Notes: generated by a model from the sequence alone, not told the origin. A stretch of 40,253 nucleotides of DNA from Acidobacteriota bacterium (GCA_013287135.1 JABDEK010000034.1:1-40253), one strand, 5' to 3'; shown: positions 7,162 to 16,335, counted from the stretch's first letter. Program-made: numbers and translations.

Positions 7162-9387
7162 TCATTGCAGAGTGGTTTTCGCAGCTAGCGGCAAGTCTTG
7201 CGATGATCCGCCGACCAGGAACGTATAAGTCCCCGGCGCCAGCTTCCATCCCTGGATAGACTCGTCGTAAATCGAGAGATATTTGCCATCTATCGCTATA
7301 GTCGTTTCCTTGCTTTCGCCCGCATTCAACGGGACTTTTGCCCAACCTACGAGTCTCTTGGGCGGCTCTCCGGCTTGCTGAGGCAGCGAGACGTAAACCT
7401 CGGCGATTTCCGATCCCGCCCGCCGCCCTGTATTCTTCACAGAAAAAGCTACACTCACGCCTTCGCTCGTCGAATGAACTCTTAAATCAGAATAACTATA
7501 GTTCGTGTACGACAGTCCATATCCAAACGGAAACAGCACCGTTTTATTCTCCGCGTCATACCACTTGTAGCCCACTTTAAATCCTTCATCGTAGCCAACG
7601 CTGAATGCAGGTTTAGCCTCCGGATCGGCGACATCGGGCGGCTGTGCGCCAGGCGGCGGAGTAGTAAGCTTGGCATGAGGCAGATCCGTCTCGCCGCGGG
7701 GAAACGTGAGCGGCAGCTTCGCGCTCGGATTCACATCGCCAAATAAAACGCGCGCAACGGCGTCAGCGCCTTTGCTCCCCGCGTACCACGCTTCCATGAC
7801 GCCCTTCACCTTGTTGATCCATGGCATCGTCACCGCAGAGCCCGTCTCCAACAAGACGATCGTATGCGGATTTGCGCCCGCCACTTGCTCGATGAGTGCG
7901 TCCTGGCCGTCGGGAAGCGACAAATTTGGCAAATCCATGTCTTCACTCATCCACTGATATGCAAACACAATCGCGACATCCGAAATTCTCGCCAGCGCCG
8001 CTGCGGCCTCTCGATTTTCGCCCGAATCAAATCGCACATCCACCCCGAGAGATCTTTCTTTAACCGTCTTCAGCGGTGAAGTCGGAAACCAAACTTGCGC
8101 TTGCCACTCCGCGGCAGGCTTTCCGGGGGCATCCACTTGTGCAGATCCGGCCCCCGAAATCATGCCGGTATCCGCATGCGCTCCGATGATTGCGATGGAT
8201 CGCACCGAGGCCGGGTCAAGCGGCAGCACTCCATCATTCTTCAGCAGAACGATGCTCTTTTCAGCAATCGCGCGCGACGTTTCGAGCCCACCTTCCACAT
8301 CGACCACGCTCTTTTGCGTCGGAAAATCCACAATCCCGCTCGCAAATTCCGAACGCAGTATCCGACGAACGTGTTCGTCCAACTCCGACATCGGAATTAC
8401 ACCGGACCAAACCATTTTCTTCAGCTTATCGCCGTAGAAATCGTCCAGCGGCTCTTCATGATCTAAACCGGCCGCCGAAGCTTTCGCAGTGCTGTGAGTT
8501 CCTCCCCAGTCTGAGACGACAAATCCTTTAAAATTCCAATCCTTCTTCAACACGTCCGTCAGCAGGTATTTATTCTCACAAGCGAAATCGCCGTTGACCG
8601 CGTTGTACGCGCACATCACCGCGACAGGTTTCCCGATCTCGATCGCTACCTGGAACGCAAGGAGGTCGCTCTCCTGCATGGCACGCTTGCCGATGATTAC
8701 GTTCACCTCGGCGCGCCCGCTTTCCTGATCATTCAGCGCGAAATGTTTGATGTCGCCAATCACATGCTGCGCTTGCTCGCATTTGATTCTGTTGCCGACC
8801 ATGGTTCCGGCGAGGATGGGATCCTCGCCCTGGTACTCAAACGTCCGGCCGTTGCGCGGCTCGCGTGCCAGGTTCACTCCCCCGCCCAGGGACATGTTGT
8901 AGCCTTGCGCTCGCAGTTCGCGACCGATCAACGCGCCGTATTCGCAAGCGGTCCCTACGTCCCAGCTCGCTGCTAAAGCGATGTTCGCCGGCAACGCCGT
9001 GGAATAGCGCCCGTTCTGGGCGCTCGCGCGCACGCCATACGCAGCATCGCTCATTTGAATCATCGGAATCCCCAGCCGAGGTATCCCAAACACGAAGCCC
9101 GCTCCGCCATTGCTCGAACCCAAGTTCGGCATCGGCCTTCCCCAGCCCTGCATTCCATTGCCGTGCGTTAGCTCGATTTTTTCGTCCAGTGTCATTTCCT
9201 TCAGAACCATATCTGCCCGCTCTTCCGGCGACAATTTCGAATTCATCCAAGGATGCGCTTCGAGTCGATGAGCTGCAGCATCTGTCGAGGAATCTTGTGG
9301 GTAAACTGGACTGCAAAGAAGGACGACTGCAATCGCCGAAAAAACGGCGGTCTGCGCAAGTGAAAACCGAGTTTTCGTCTTTAGCAT
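7162..9387 (-). CDS. Secreted GH3 beta-glucosidase
   Basis: 741-residue glycoside hydrolase family 3 enzyme, probably a periplasmic beta-glucosidase or related exo-glycosidase. An N-terminal signal peptide (hydrophobic to about residue 28, cleavage near VYPQ) is followed by the (beta/alpha)8 domain with KHFALND (~214) and the nucleophile motif FVVSDWGG, where D293 is the expected catalytic aspartate. The (alpha/beta)6 sandwich domain begins near SIVLLKNDGVLPLD, and the C-terminal fibronectin III-like domain includes VSFSVKNTGRRAGSEIAEVYVSL-type residues. The length is normal for BglX-like proteins. The exact sugar specificity cannot be read from the sequence. No transporter or other hydrolase gene adjoins it. 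Confidence 0.93.
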   Translation of the reverse strand: MLKTKTRFSLAQTAVFSAIAVVLLCSPVYPQDSSTDAAAHRLEAHPWMNSKLSPEERADMVLKEMTLDEKIELTHGNGMQGWGRPMPNLGSSNGGAGFVFGIPRLGIPMIQMSDAAYGVRASAQNGRYSTALPANIALAASWDVGTACEYGALIGRELRAQGYNMSLGGGVNLAREPRNGRTFEYQGEDPILAGTMVGNRIKCEQAQHVIGDIKHFALNDQESGRAEVNVIIGKRAMQESDLLAFQVAIEIGKPVAVMCAYNAVNGDFACENKYLLTDVLKKDWNFKGFVVSDWGGTHSTAKASAAGLDHEEPLDDFYGDKLKKMVWSGVIPMSELDEHVRRILRSEFASGIVDFPTQKSVVDVEGGLETSRAIAEKSIVLLKNDGVLPLDPASVRSIAIIGAHADTGMISGAGSAQVDAPGKPAAEWQAQVWFPTSPLKTVKERSLGVDVRFDSGENREAAAALARISDVAIVFAYQWMSEDMDLPNLSLPDGQDALIEQVAGANPHTIVLLETGSAVTMPWINKVKGVMEAWYAGSKGADAVARVLFGDVNPSAKLPLTFPRGETDLPHAKLTTPPPGAQPPDVADPEAKPAFSVGYDEGFKVGYKWYDAENKTVLFPFGYGLSYTNYSYSDLRVHSTSEGVSVAFSVKNTGRRAGSEIAEVYVSLPQQAGEPPKRLVGWAKVPLNAGESKETTIAIDGKYLSIYDESIQGWKLAPGTYTFLVGGSSQDLPLAAKTTLQ

Positions 9388-9588
9388 ACGGCCTGCTAAT
9401 CTAATCCAACAGCCGAATTTGGACTACTAAATCCGTATTTTCTTGGCTTGCCGAATTCAAAAAGGATTCGCCCCCTAACGGCCGCGCCTACAAACATTTC
9501 CCGCCCTTTCTAATGCTTTCGCGCCATTGCTTGTATTTAGGGGCTATGCTAAGGTCAAATTTACCGAATTTAACTTTGGAGGTGCTCT

Positions 9589-9879
9589 GTGGGCGACAGC
9601 AATGGGGGCTCGAAAGTCAGCTATTTTCTGGCGGGTTTGGGAATTGGCGCGCTTGTAGGTATCCTTTTCGCCCCAAAATCTGGCGAAGAAACAAGAGAAT
9701 ATCTCACCTCCAAGGCCGATGAAGGGCGCGACTACGCCCAGCGCAAGGCTCGGGAACTTCGCGAACGCGCGGAAGATTTGATCGAGCGCAGCAAAGAGAT
9801 CATGGATCGACAGAAGGAAGGCGTTGCAGCGGCGGTGGAAGCGGGTAAAGACGCCTACCGGCGCGAAGCAAAAGCGTAG
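9589..9879 (+). CDS. YtxH domain-containing membrane-anchored protein
   Basis: 96 residues. A glycine-rich membrane helix with the YtxH hallmark (SYFLAGLGIGALVGILFAPKSGEETR) is followed by a long charged amphipathic helix (residues ~36-95) with many Glu/Arg/Lys, likely a coiled coil. YtxH proteins are small stress-associated membrane proteins of unclear biochemistry. The start is the GTG at 9589, preceded by a strong GGAGGTG at the right spacing. It is followed 21 bases later by a second single-helix membrane gene, so the two appear co-transcribed. Confidence 0.88.
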   Translation: MGDSNGGSKVSYFLAGLGIGALVGILFAPKSGEETREYLTSKADEGRDYAQRKARELRERAEDLIERSKEIMDRQKEGVAAAVEAGKDAYRREAKA

Positions 9880-9900
9880 TTAGCAGCTGCGAGGAATTCC

Positions 9901-10410
9901 ATGAACGTCTGGGTTGAAGCATTTATTGTGATTGCGGCGGTCGCCATCGTTGTTCAAATGGCAATCCTTTTGGGTATGTATATCCAGATGAAGACCGCGA
10001 TCGAGAAGTTCACCACCATCGCGAGCGATGTGAAAGTTCGTGTCGACCCCATCTTGCTTCGCGTAAATCGCATCCTCGAAGACTCTGAAGACAAGATTGC
10101 CAGTATCACCTCCGATACCGCCGAGATTACTCGCCTGGCGCGTGGGCAAGCTCAGAGAATTGACCGCGTTGTGACCGATAGTTTGGAACGCTTACGCGTC
10201 CAGGTAATCCGCGCCGATCAAATCCTCGCCGGAGCGCTGGAAGTGATTGAAGACACCGGCACAAAGGTTCGCAAAACTTTGTGGGCGCCGGTGCAACAAG
10301 TGTCCGCAGTGTTGAAGGGCGTAAAAGTCGGAATCGATGTGCTTCGCGGCGCTCAAGGCCGTCGAGCCGAATCTGACGGCGCTACTCAAGACGAAGAACT
10401 TTTTATCTGA
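9901..10410 (+). CDS. DUF948-like single-helix membrane protein
   Basis: 169 residues: one N-terminal membrane helix (residues ~5-27) and then a long, mostly helical soluble part with regularly spaced Val/Ile/Leu and charged residues (IEKFTTIASDVKVRVDPILLRVNRILEDSEDKI), as in DUF948-type proteins that often sit beside YtxH genes. The C-terminus (~130-155) is a basic amphipathic segment, and the tail is acidic. GAGGA lies 6 bases before the ATG. Function is unknown; association with its YtxH partner at the membrane is an inference from operon structure. It ends 11 bases from the convergent mnmA stop. Confidence 0.72.
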   Translation: MNVWVEAFIVIAAVAIVVQMAILLGMYIQMKTAIEKFTTIASDVKVRVDPILLRVNRILEDSEDKIASITSDTAEITRLARGQAQRIDRVVTDSLERLRVQVIRADQILAGALEVIEDTGTKVRKTLWAPVQQVSAVLKGVKVGIDVLRGAQGRRAESDGATQDEELFI

Positions 10411-10421
10411 TCCCGTAAAAT

Positions 10422-11669
10422 TCAACGAATCCAGCCGCCACCGAGCACACGTTCGCCCGAATAAAACACAGCAGCTTGGCCCGGTGTGATGGCCCTCTGC
10501 GGCTCATCAAAAACAATTCGTGCGTCCGTCCGTCCAACCGCGCTGATTTCCGCATCCGCAGGTTCATGCCGATTTCGAATGCGAACCTTGGCGCGCACCA
10601 AGCCGTCTGGAAGCGCATAAGGAATCCAATTTACGTCGCGAACTTCGCACCTCGTGCTTCGCAGTTCGCGATCTTGGCCCACAACCAAACGGTTCTTTGC
10701 GCGATCCAGCGCGACCACATACATCGGGCGTCCTTCTGAAATACCCAATCCCTTTCGCTGGCCGACGGTATAGCGATGCAATCCCTTGTGCTCTCCAAGC
10801 ACTTCACCGGCAGTAGTGACGATGTCGCCCGCCTCTTCCGGCAACGTTTGTCCTTGTTCGTGAAGATAACCTTCGATGAAGCGCACGTAATTTCCCGCAG
10901 GCACAAAGCAAATTTCCTGGCTCTCCGGCTTTTCCGCCACCGGCACTTGCAAGCGCCGCGCAATTTCGCGGACTGCACCCTTGGAAAGCTCTCCGAGCGG
11001 AAAATCGGTGCGTGCGAGCTGCTCCTGAGTCAGGCCAAAAAGAAAGTAGCTTTGGTCTTTCGATTCATCCACCGCGCGCAGGAGTTCGTATCGCCCGGAT
11101 TCGGGATTGTGGCGCACGCGCGCGTAATGCCCCGTGGCAATGCGCTCTGCGCCAATTTGTCGCGCAGTCAGCAGTAACTGATCGAACTTCACGTGATTGT
11201 TGCAAAGCGTGCAAGGAATCGGAGTGCGGCCTTCCAAATAATTGTCCACGAAAGGGCGAATCACGTTCTTCTCAAACTCGCGCTCGAAGTTGACCACGTA
11301 AAACGGAATGCGCAGATGTTCCGCGACCCGGCGGGCATCATAGACATCGTCGATCGAACAGCAGCGATGTTGCGCAGGCGCAGCGCTCTGAAGCTGCGGC
11401 AAGCGCCGCTGATTCCAAAGCTGCATCGTCAATCCAATGATTGGCTGCCCGCTGGCGCTCATCATCGCCGCCACAGTGGAGCTGTCCACTCCGCCGCTCA
11501 TGGCCACGGCGACATGCGCAACGCCGCCGGTGTCTGCACGGCGCCCACTTTGTTCCGCGATGCCGGGAGCTTCTGCCACCATTGCCTGTGTGGAACGGCG
11601 AGCACCCGCAGATTCGCAAAAAGGTTCGAGTTGGACTAGTTGGTTTAGCATCGGAAATTTACCGGGCAT
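10422..11669 (-). CDS. mnmA: tRNA-specific 2-thiouridylase MnmA
   Basis: Cytoplasmic enzyme that adenylates and then thiolates U34 of tRNA-Lys, -Glu and -Gln. The ATP PP-loop is AMSGGVDSS (~56-64). The catalytic cysteine pair corresponds to C156 (IPCTLCN) and C254 (QEICFV). TGHYARVR (~179-186) and the C-terminal beta-barrel with SGERVLGGGWI are also typical. At 415 codons it is about 45 residues longer at the N-terminus than usual. The ATG at 11669 overlaps the nifS stop by 11 bases but lacks a strong ribosome binding site, and an internal ATG at 11582 may be the real start. The upstream cysteine desulfurase gene supplies the persulfide sulfur for this reaction. Confidence 0.95.
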   Translation of the reverse strand: MPGKFPMLNQLVQLEPFCESAGARRSTQAMVAEAPGIAEQSGRRADTGGVAHVAVAMSGGVDSSTVAAMMSASGQPIIGLTMQLWNQRRLPQLQSAAPAQHRCCSIDDVYDARRVAEHLRIPFYVVNFEREFEKNVIRPFVDNYLEGRTPIPCTLCNNHVKFDQLLLTARQIGAERIATGHYARVRHNPESGRYELLRAVDESKDQSYFLFGLTQEQLARTDFPLGELSKGAVREIARRLQVPVAEKPESQEICFVPAGNYVRFIEGYLHEQGQTLPEEAGDIVTTAGEVLGEHKGLHRYTVGQRKGLGISEGRPMYVVALDRAKNRLVVGQDRELRSTRCEVRDVNWIPYALPDGLVRAKVRIRNRHEPADAEISAVGRTDARIVFDEPQRAITPGQAAVFYSGERVLGGGWIR

Positions 11670-12831
11670 GCACCGTACTCAAGGCGCGGGGCGATAGTGC
11701 ACGCAGTCGTTCCACCGTCGGTGGAATGATGGCAATGGCGCGATCGATCTCATCGGACGTCGTCCCAAGGCCCAAGCTGAACCGCAAACTCGATCGTGCT
11801 TCATCGGATGAGAGCCCCATCGCGAGCAGCACATGCGACGGCTCTACAGCCCCCGAAGAGCACGCCGCACCCGTCGAGCACGAAATACCTTGAAGGTCCA
11901 ACGCGATGAGCAGCGCTTCTCCGCCCGCTCCTGCAAAAGCCAGATTCGTAGTGTTGGCCACGCGCCGCGAACGGTTTCCGTTCACACGCACAGCCGACAA
12001 TACGCTCGTCAACGCCTCTTCCAAACGGTCGCGAAGAATTTCAATACCTGCATCGTTGGCCTCGCGATTTATTTCCGCCAGCTCGGCTGCCTTGCCGAAG
12101 CCAACAATTCCCGGAACATTTTCAGTGCCGGGACGGCGGTCGCGCTCATGATGTCCCCCATGAAATTGGGGCTCTATCGAAGTCCCTGCGCGAACGTACA
12201 GCGCACCAACTCCCTTCGGTCCATAAATCTTGTGCGCGGAGATGGAAAGCAAATTCACACCGAGACTTTCAACGTCGAGCGGCACCTTTCCGGCCGATTG
12301 CACTGCGTCGCAGTGAAAGTAAACGTCCGCCTCCGCGGCGATTCGGCCAATTTTCTCAATCGGTTGAATCGTGCCGAGTTCGTTGTTCGCATGCATCACG
12401 CTAATCAAAATTGTTTCGGGCCTCAATGCGCGACGAATATCCTGCGGATCGACGATTCCATCGGAACCTACCGAAACGTAGGTTACTTCGATTCCCTGCT
12501 GTTCAAGCGCTTGAGCAGCATTTAAGACGGCAGGATGCTCGATCGCCGTAGTAATAATGTGCTTGCGAGATTGATTCGAGGCCGCTACCGAACCAAAAAG
12601 CGCGAGGTTGTCGGCTTCCGTGCCTCCGCTTGTGAATACGATTTCCGCCGGCTTCGCGCCGATAAGTTCCGCAACCGAATCGCGAGCTGCATCTACTGCG
12701 GAACGTCCACGCTGTCCATAAGAATGAATCGAGCTCGCATTTCCAAAATTCTCGGCAAAATATGGCAGCATCGCTTCCAGGACCTCGCGGTCCACGGGTG
12801 TCGTAGCATTGTAATCAAGATAGATATGCAT
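11659..12831 (-). CDS. nifS: Cysteine desulfurase (IscS/NifS family)
   Basis: 390-residue PLP enzyme that converts L-cysteine to alanine and carries the sulfur as a persulfide. It begins with IYLDYNATTPVD. The PLP lysine is in SISAHKIYGPKG (about K201), with the family's THxE-type segment TAIEHPAVLN and HCDAVQSAGK. The persulfide cysteine lies in the loop GISCSTGAACSSG (about C324). The length fits group I IscS/NifS. I start at the ATG at 12831: an in-frame ATG at 12849 lies at or upstream of the transcription start predicted from the promoter at 12852-12880. It directly precedes and overlaps mnmA, so its main client is probably tRNA thiolation. No iscU or hscAB is nearby. Confidence 0.95.
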   Translation of the reverse strand: MHIYLDYNATTPVDREVLEAMLPYFAENFGNASSIHSYGQRGRSAVDAARDSVAELIGAKPAEIVFTSGGTEADNLALFGSVAASNQSRKHIITTAIEHPAVLNAAQALEQQGIEVTYVSVGSDGIVDPQDIRRALRPETILISVMHANNELGTIQPIEKIGRIAAEADVYFHCDAVQSAGKVPLDVESLGVNLLSISAHKIYGPKGVGALYVRAGTSIEPQFHGGHHERDRRPGTENVPGIVGFGKAAELAEINREANDAGIEILRDRLEEALTSVLSAVRVNGNRSRRVANTTNLAFAGAGGEALLIALDLQGISCSTGAACSSGAVEPSHVLLAMGLSSDEARSSLRFSLGLGTTSDEIDRAIAIIPPTVERLRALSPRALSTVHAR

Positions 12832-12851
12832 GGCCGTAACGTGAAGCATTC

Positions 12852-12880
12852 AGAATAGCGGCTGCGAGCCTATGTAGCAA
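12852..12880 (-). promoter_or_regulatory. Candidate sigma70 promoter for nifS-mnmA
   Basis: On the minus strand TTGCTA (12880-12875) and TATTCT (12857-12852) are separated by 17 bases. Both match the consensus at 4 of 6 positions. A start near 12845 would give a leader of about 14 bases before the nifS ATG at 12831. Confidence 0.4.
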
Positions 12881-12941
12881 GCGGGACCTGCGTAGGAAGG
12901 GTGCGGAAATACGCGGGTATGCCGTGAAAACGAAGTGTGCT

Positions 12942-13667
12942 CTATTGGCTTACCGGAGTTTCATCCACGATCTTGTAGCCGGATGGCACCTGGAACATCG
13001 TTGGATCGGGCTCGGCGCGATTTACCTGCGTCACCGTGACCGTTTGCTCGCCCGTGCGGGGGTCGTTGTGTTTCACCAGCATGTTGAGATGGAGATCTTC
13101 GGAATACCAGTATTCGTCGGTCACGACGATTGCTTGTCCCGTACCGCTAAACTGCGCAGGAATAGTTTTGCTTTTCCGGGTTCCATGAACTTGCACATTT
13201 TCCATCGTGTCGCTGCCCAGGTCTTCCCCTTGAACGGAAGAATTTGTGACCTGTCTTGAAGCGTCCACTTCCGGCTTGGGGAGTGCGCTTTCCCGGGCGA
13301 TGTGCGTGGAAGGATCCATGAAAGTGCTCATTCGGTTCTGCGGATCGTACAAATGCATCGAAACAATCCGTGGAATTCCATTGAACGACGAGGGTACCAG
13401 GGTCCGCCTTTCGTTGTAAATGCGGCCCGCAGAGTCCCGCGCGATATTGTTAAACGTTTTCTTCTGCTCGGTGGAGCCGTCCGGCAGCGCTTGGGAACTT
13501 TCCACTTCAACAGTGGCAGAGAAAGGAACATTCGGCACAGGAGTAACAAAAACTCCGGCGATATGCTGCTCTACCCCGCGATACGGAGGCGGGGTTGACG
13601 CCGTCTCTTGGCAAAACGCTGTCGGCGACAAAAAAACAGCGAAGGCCAGCAACGAAGAAAACTTCAT
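12942..13667 (-). CDS. Secreted hypothetical protein
   Basis: About 241 residues from the ATG at 13667, which has AGGAAG six bases upstream; an in-frame ATG at 13685 is less likely. A signal peptide (MKFSSLLAFAVFLSPTAFCQ) ends in a SPase-like AFC-Q boundary, with a Cys at the cleavage region that could also suit lipidation, although the lipobox is poor. The mature part is beta-rich, with two recognisable segments: one with SATVEVESSQALPDGS and RRTLVPSS, and a C-terminal one with YWYSEDLHLNMLVKHNDPRTGEQTVTVTQVNR. It resembles uncharacterised secreted proteins I associate with Acidobacteria. No domain is named and no function is assigned. Confidence 0.72.
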   Translation of the reverse strand: MKFSSLLAFAVFLSPTAFCQETASTPPPYRGVEQHIAGVFVTPVPNVPFSATVEVESSQALPDGSTEQKKTFNNIARDSAGRIYNERRTLVPSSFNGIPRIVSMHLYDPQNRMSTFMDPSTHIARESALPKPEVDASRQVTNSSVQGEDLGSDTMENVQVHGTRKSKTIPAQFSGTGQAIVVTDEYWYSEDLHLNMLVKHNDPRTGEQTVTVTQVNRAEPDPTMFQVPSGYKIVDETPVSQ

Positions 13668-13905
13668 GACGCACTTCCTGGGCATGGTTACCTCCGCACG
13701 GACAATGTTAACTCAATCCTAGACAAAACCGAAGGAGTTCGCCCCCCAGGAGGGCACTGCGGGCAAAGACGATAAGTTGAACAGTTCGAAAAGCACGATT
13801 CCCACTGCAAGAAATACAGCGTATACCCGATGCATCGCGCGGCCTCATGACGATAACCTCCCAGCTAGCATGTCTGGCACCGGGGCGGTCCGAGAAGAAG
13901 GATAG

Positions 13906-14334
13906 ATGCCCACCCGAATCTTGATAGCCGATGACCACGAAGTAGCCCGTGCCTCATTGAAATTGATGATTGGTAGCCGAAGCGATTGGGAGTTGGTGGC
14001 CCAAGCCGCAGACGGCGTGGAAGCCGTCGAAAAAGCCAAAGTGGAATGCCCGGATGTAGCAGTGCTGGACATACAGATGCCCGAACTCGACGGCATCCAA
14101 GCCGCGCAGCAGATTTTAGCCGCATGTCCCCGCGCGGCTATATTGGCAATCAGTCTTCACGAACCTCAGCCATTACTCGACAAGCTAAAACAGATAGGAG
14201 TGCGCGGCTTCGTTCCGAAGCGACGAATCGGCAGCGAACTTGTTCCCGCGGTTGAAACCATTCTGAGGGGCGGCCAGTGGTTCAAAGTTGCTTCGGAAAA
14301 AAATACGCTACAGCGCGGAGCGACTCAGGCCTAG
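13906..14334 (+). CDS. Response regulator with receiver domain only
   Basis: 142 residues, essentially one REC domain. The acidic pair D9/D10, phosphoacceptor D55 in VAVLDIQMPELDG, switch residue S83 (ILAISLH) and K105 (FVPK) are all present. The sequence is NarL-like, but it stops about 25 residues after the receiver without a helix-turn-helix, so it probably signals by protein contact or phosphate relay. AAGGA lies just upstream of the ATG. No histidine kinase lies beside it; its cognate kinase must be elsewhere. Confidence 0.88.
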   Translation: MPTRILIADDHEVARASLKLMIGSRSDWELVAQAADGVEAVEKAKVECPDVAVLDIQMPELDGIQAAQQILAACPRAAILAISLHEPQPLLDKLKQIGVRGFVPKRRIGSELVPAVETILRGGQWFKVASEKNTLQRGATQA

Positions 14335-14403
14335 CCACACCTCCCATGTTAAATCCCTGTTAACAACTCCTCTGCTGAACGTTAGCTGACTTATACTTCT
14401 GTT

Positions 14404-15495
14404 GTGAAAAAGCTGAACCGACAGGGAATGGCAGCACTGCTCGCACTGGGCGCCTTAGCGCTTGCCACCGGCTTCCTGTCAGCCGGTACTCGCGCGGTGG
14501 TAAACCATGCGATGAACCGGGCCATTCAAACCCAGGAAAAAACTGAATTGGGAGAATTTTATGTAGTGCGCCAGGCCGTTTCCAACAATGGTCCCGGGTG
14601 GTCCGACACTATCCTCGACGTGCGCGACGAAGTTGGCGGTGTACGCGTAGGCGAAATCCGAATCGCGCCATTGAACCGAAATTGTGCGCACATCGTCACC
14701 GTTAAGGCGGTGGAAATTGTGCTCCCAAATACGACTGCGGCAAAAGTAGCTAGACAATTTCGGCTCTGTTCTTACCCCGAAGACGATTTCGCCGGCGTGA
14801 TTCAAGTGGCCAAGCGGAGTGACATCGAACCGGACAGCCTCGAGTCGGCCGCGAATCAAACAATCGTTGCGAAATGTGGCACCAAGGAGGTCTTGTACGA
14901 GCTTCCCGATCAGGATTTGCTGAAGTTCGAAGCCTTGAAGAGAGCTGATGCCAGAATTGCCGCACTTTGGAACTTGAAAGACGACGTCGAGGATCGCGCC
15001 TTCGGCAAGGATTTCGCCTTCGCCAAAGCCACCACCGAGCAGAACAAACAGCGCCAGGAGTTGGGTGCGAAATTTGTGCCCGAAATTCTAGCCGGCAAGT
15101 TCGACTCGGGTTTCGCCGATAGCGCTTGCGCCTTTGCAGAATGTCGTGACCACAACGCGAAGTCCGCTCTACAAGGTTACCAAGGACCTATCGACGATAA
15201 AGATCCGGCTTTCGCAGAACTGCTAAACTTCGCATCGCTCCATCTGGCGAAATCCGATCTTCCTTTCTATCCTCAGGAGGCACAACGCGCACTTGCGCAG
15301 GGCGAAGTGCGTCTAAGAATATTTTTTGACCCTTCCACTGGGGTTGTCAACAGCGTGGAACCTTTGTCAGGCGACGACAAATTACAAGACGCGTCCGTGA
15401 AAGCCGCGCAATCCTGGCGATTTGAAACAGGAGCAGCCTTGAAGTCGCCGAGTGAAGTAACGCTACGATTCGGATTTCATTGCCCGGCAAAATAA
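14404..15495 (+). CDS. Periplasmic protein with TonB C-terminal-like domain
   Basis: 363 residues. A hydrophobic N-terminal stretch (MAALLALGALALATGFLSAGT) is a signal peptide or anchor. The middle (~40-290) is unassigned and contains several Cys (RNCAHIV, FRLCSYPE, CGTKE, SACAFAECRD). The last ~70 residues form a TonB-C fold (QGEVRLRIFFDPSTGVVNSVEPLSGD, then ASVKAAQSWRFE). It lacks the Pro-rich periplasmic spacer of true TonB, so it is more likely one of the TonB-C proteins of unknown role. The GTG start has no ribosome binding site, and TATACT lies 6 bases upstream, suggesting a leaderless message. The 3' end overlaps the convergent hydrolase gene by 19 bases. Confidence 0.72.
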   Translation: MKKLNRQGMAALLALGALALATGFLSAGTRAVVNHAMNRAIQTQEKTELGEFYVVRQAVSNNGPGWSDTILDVRDEVGGVRVGEIRIAPLNRNCAHIVTVKAVEIVLPNTTAAKVARQFRLCSYPEDDFAGVIQVAKRSDIEPDSLESAANQTIVAKCGTKEVLYELPDQDLLKFEALKRADARIAALWNLKDDVEDRAFGKDFAFAKATTEQNKQRQELGAKFVPEILAGKFDSGFADSACAFAECRDHNAKSALQGYQGPIDDKDPAFAELLNFASLHLAKSDLPFYPQEAQRALAQGEVRLRIFFDPSTGVVNSVEPLSGDDKLQDASVKAAQSWRFETGAALKSPSEVTLRFGFHCPAK

Positions 15496-16250
15496 AAATC
15501 AGTCGCGCTGATAGAAGTGTGCGCCGACGCGGATAAGTTAGAACGAATTAACGACTCCACTTGATTCCAAACCTGCGGATCGCATTCAATCTCGGTGTGC
15601 GCCTTGGTTAAATAACGGTCCCACCACGGGTAGTCCGCGTAGCAATACACCGGCTTGGTTTTGTAGTCGAATCGATAATTCCCCATGATGCGCGTGCGCG
15701 ACGGGTCCGCAGCGCGAATTTCAGCCCGCCCGTGCAACCGTCCGTAGGGCTGATAGAAATTGGCGGCTGCTCGTACGTTGGGCGGAATAATCGAGTCGTC
15801 CTCGTGGAATTTAGCAACGCTGTCGACCTGCACGGTGAGTAGCACGGGAATGCCCGCTTCACCAAGTCGGCGAGCGAGTTTGATGGCCGCCGACCCTCCC
15901 CAGCTATGCCCATAAATGACGATCCGGGCATTCTTCTTTTCATCATCCGTCAGCTTTCCGGCGTGTCGCGAATCCAGAAGTTCTACGATTTTCTTGTAGG
16001 CTTCATCTACATGACGATTGTCGAAAACCTGCACGTACACGCCCGAAGCATAGTCATGGCGCAGTCGGTTGGCGAGTTCCACTTCGCTATGCACGGGATC
16101 CTTGGGGCTCACAAATCCGCCAACAAATCCGATCACGATAGCCGGCGTGGATTCTGAATCGGAGGCCGCATGGACAAGCTGCGTTCCCAGTGAAAGCGTA
16201 ATCAGCGACAGAAACAACAAAACTTGAAATAATCTGTGGGTTCGAAGCAT
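15477..16250 (-). CDS. Secreted alpha/beta-hydrolase-like protein
   Basis: 257 residues with a signal peptide (MLRTHRLFQVLLFLSLITLSLG, cleavage near VHA). The nucleophile elbow is GHSWGG, preceded by RIVIY. VQVDSV (acid candidate D) and a late KAHTEIECDP (His candidate) complete a plausible Ser-Asp-His triad. After residue ~130 the RLHGRAEIRAADPSRT region is not a standard lipase pattern. The substrate is unknown; it may act on an extracellular ester. It overlaps the TonB-C gene at its 3' end in convergent orientation. Confidence 0.72.
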   Translation of the reverse strand: MLRTHRLFQVLLFLSLITLSLGTQLVHAASDSESTPAIVIGFVGGFVSPKDPVHSEVELANRLRHDYASGVYVQVFDNRHVDEAYKKIVELLDSRHAGKLTDDEKKNARIVIYGHSWGGSAAIKLARRLGEAGIPVLLTVQVDSVAKFHEDDSIIPPNVRAAANFYQPYGRLHGRAEIRAADPSRTRIMGNYRFDYKTKPVYCYADYPWWDRYLTKAHTEIECDPQVWNQVESLIRSNLSASAHTSISATDFYFAGQ

Positions 16251-16335
16251 TACCTACATCGATGATAACAAACTCGCGCGACCACACGAAGTCCCACAAG
16301 TAAATGCCGGTAGATTATCGGATCTAGCAAGTCGG

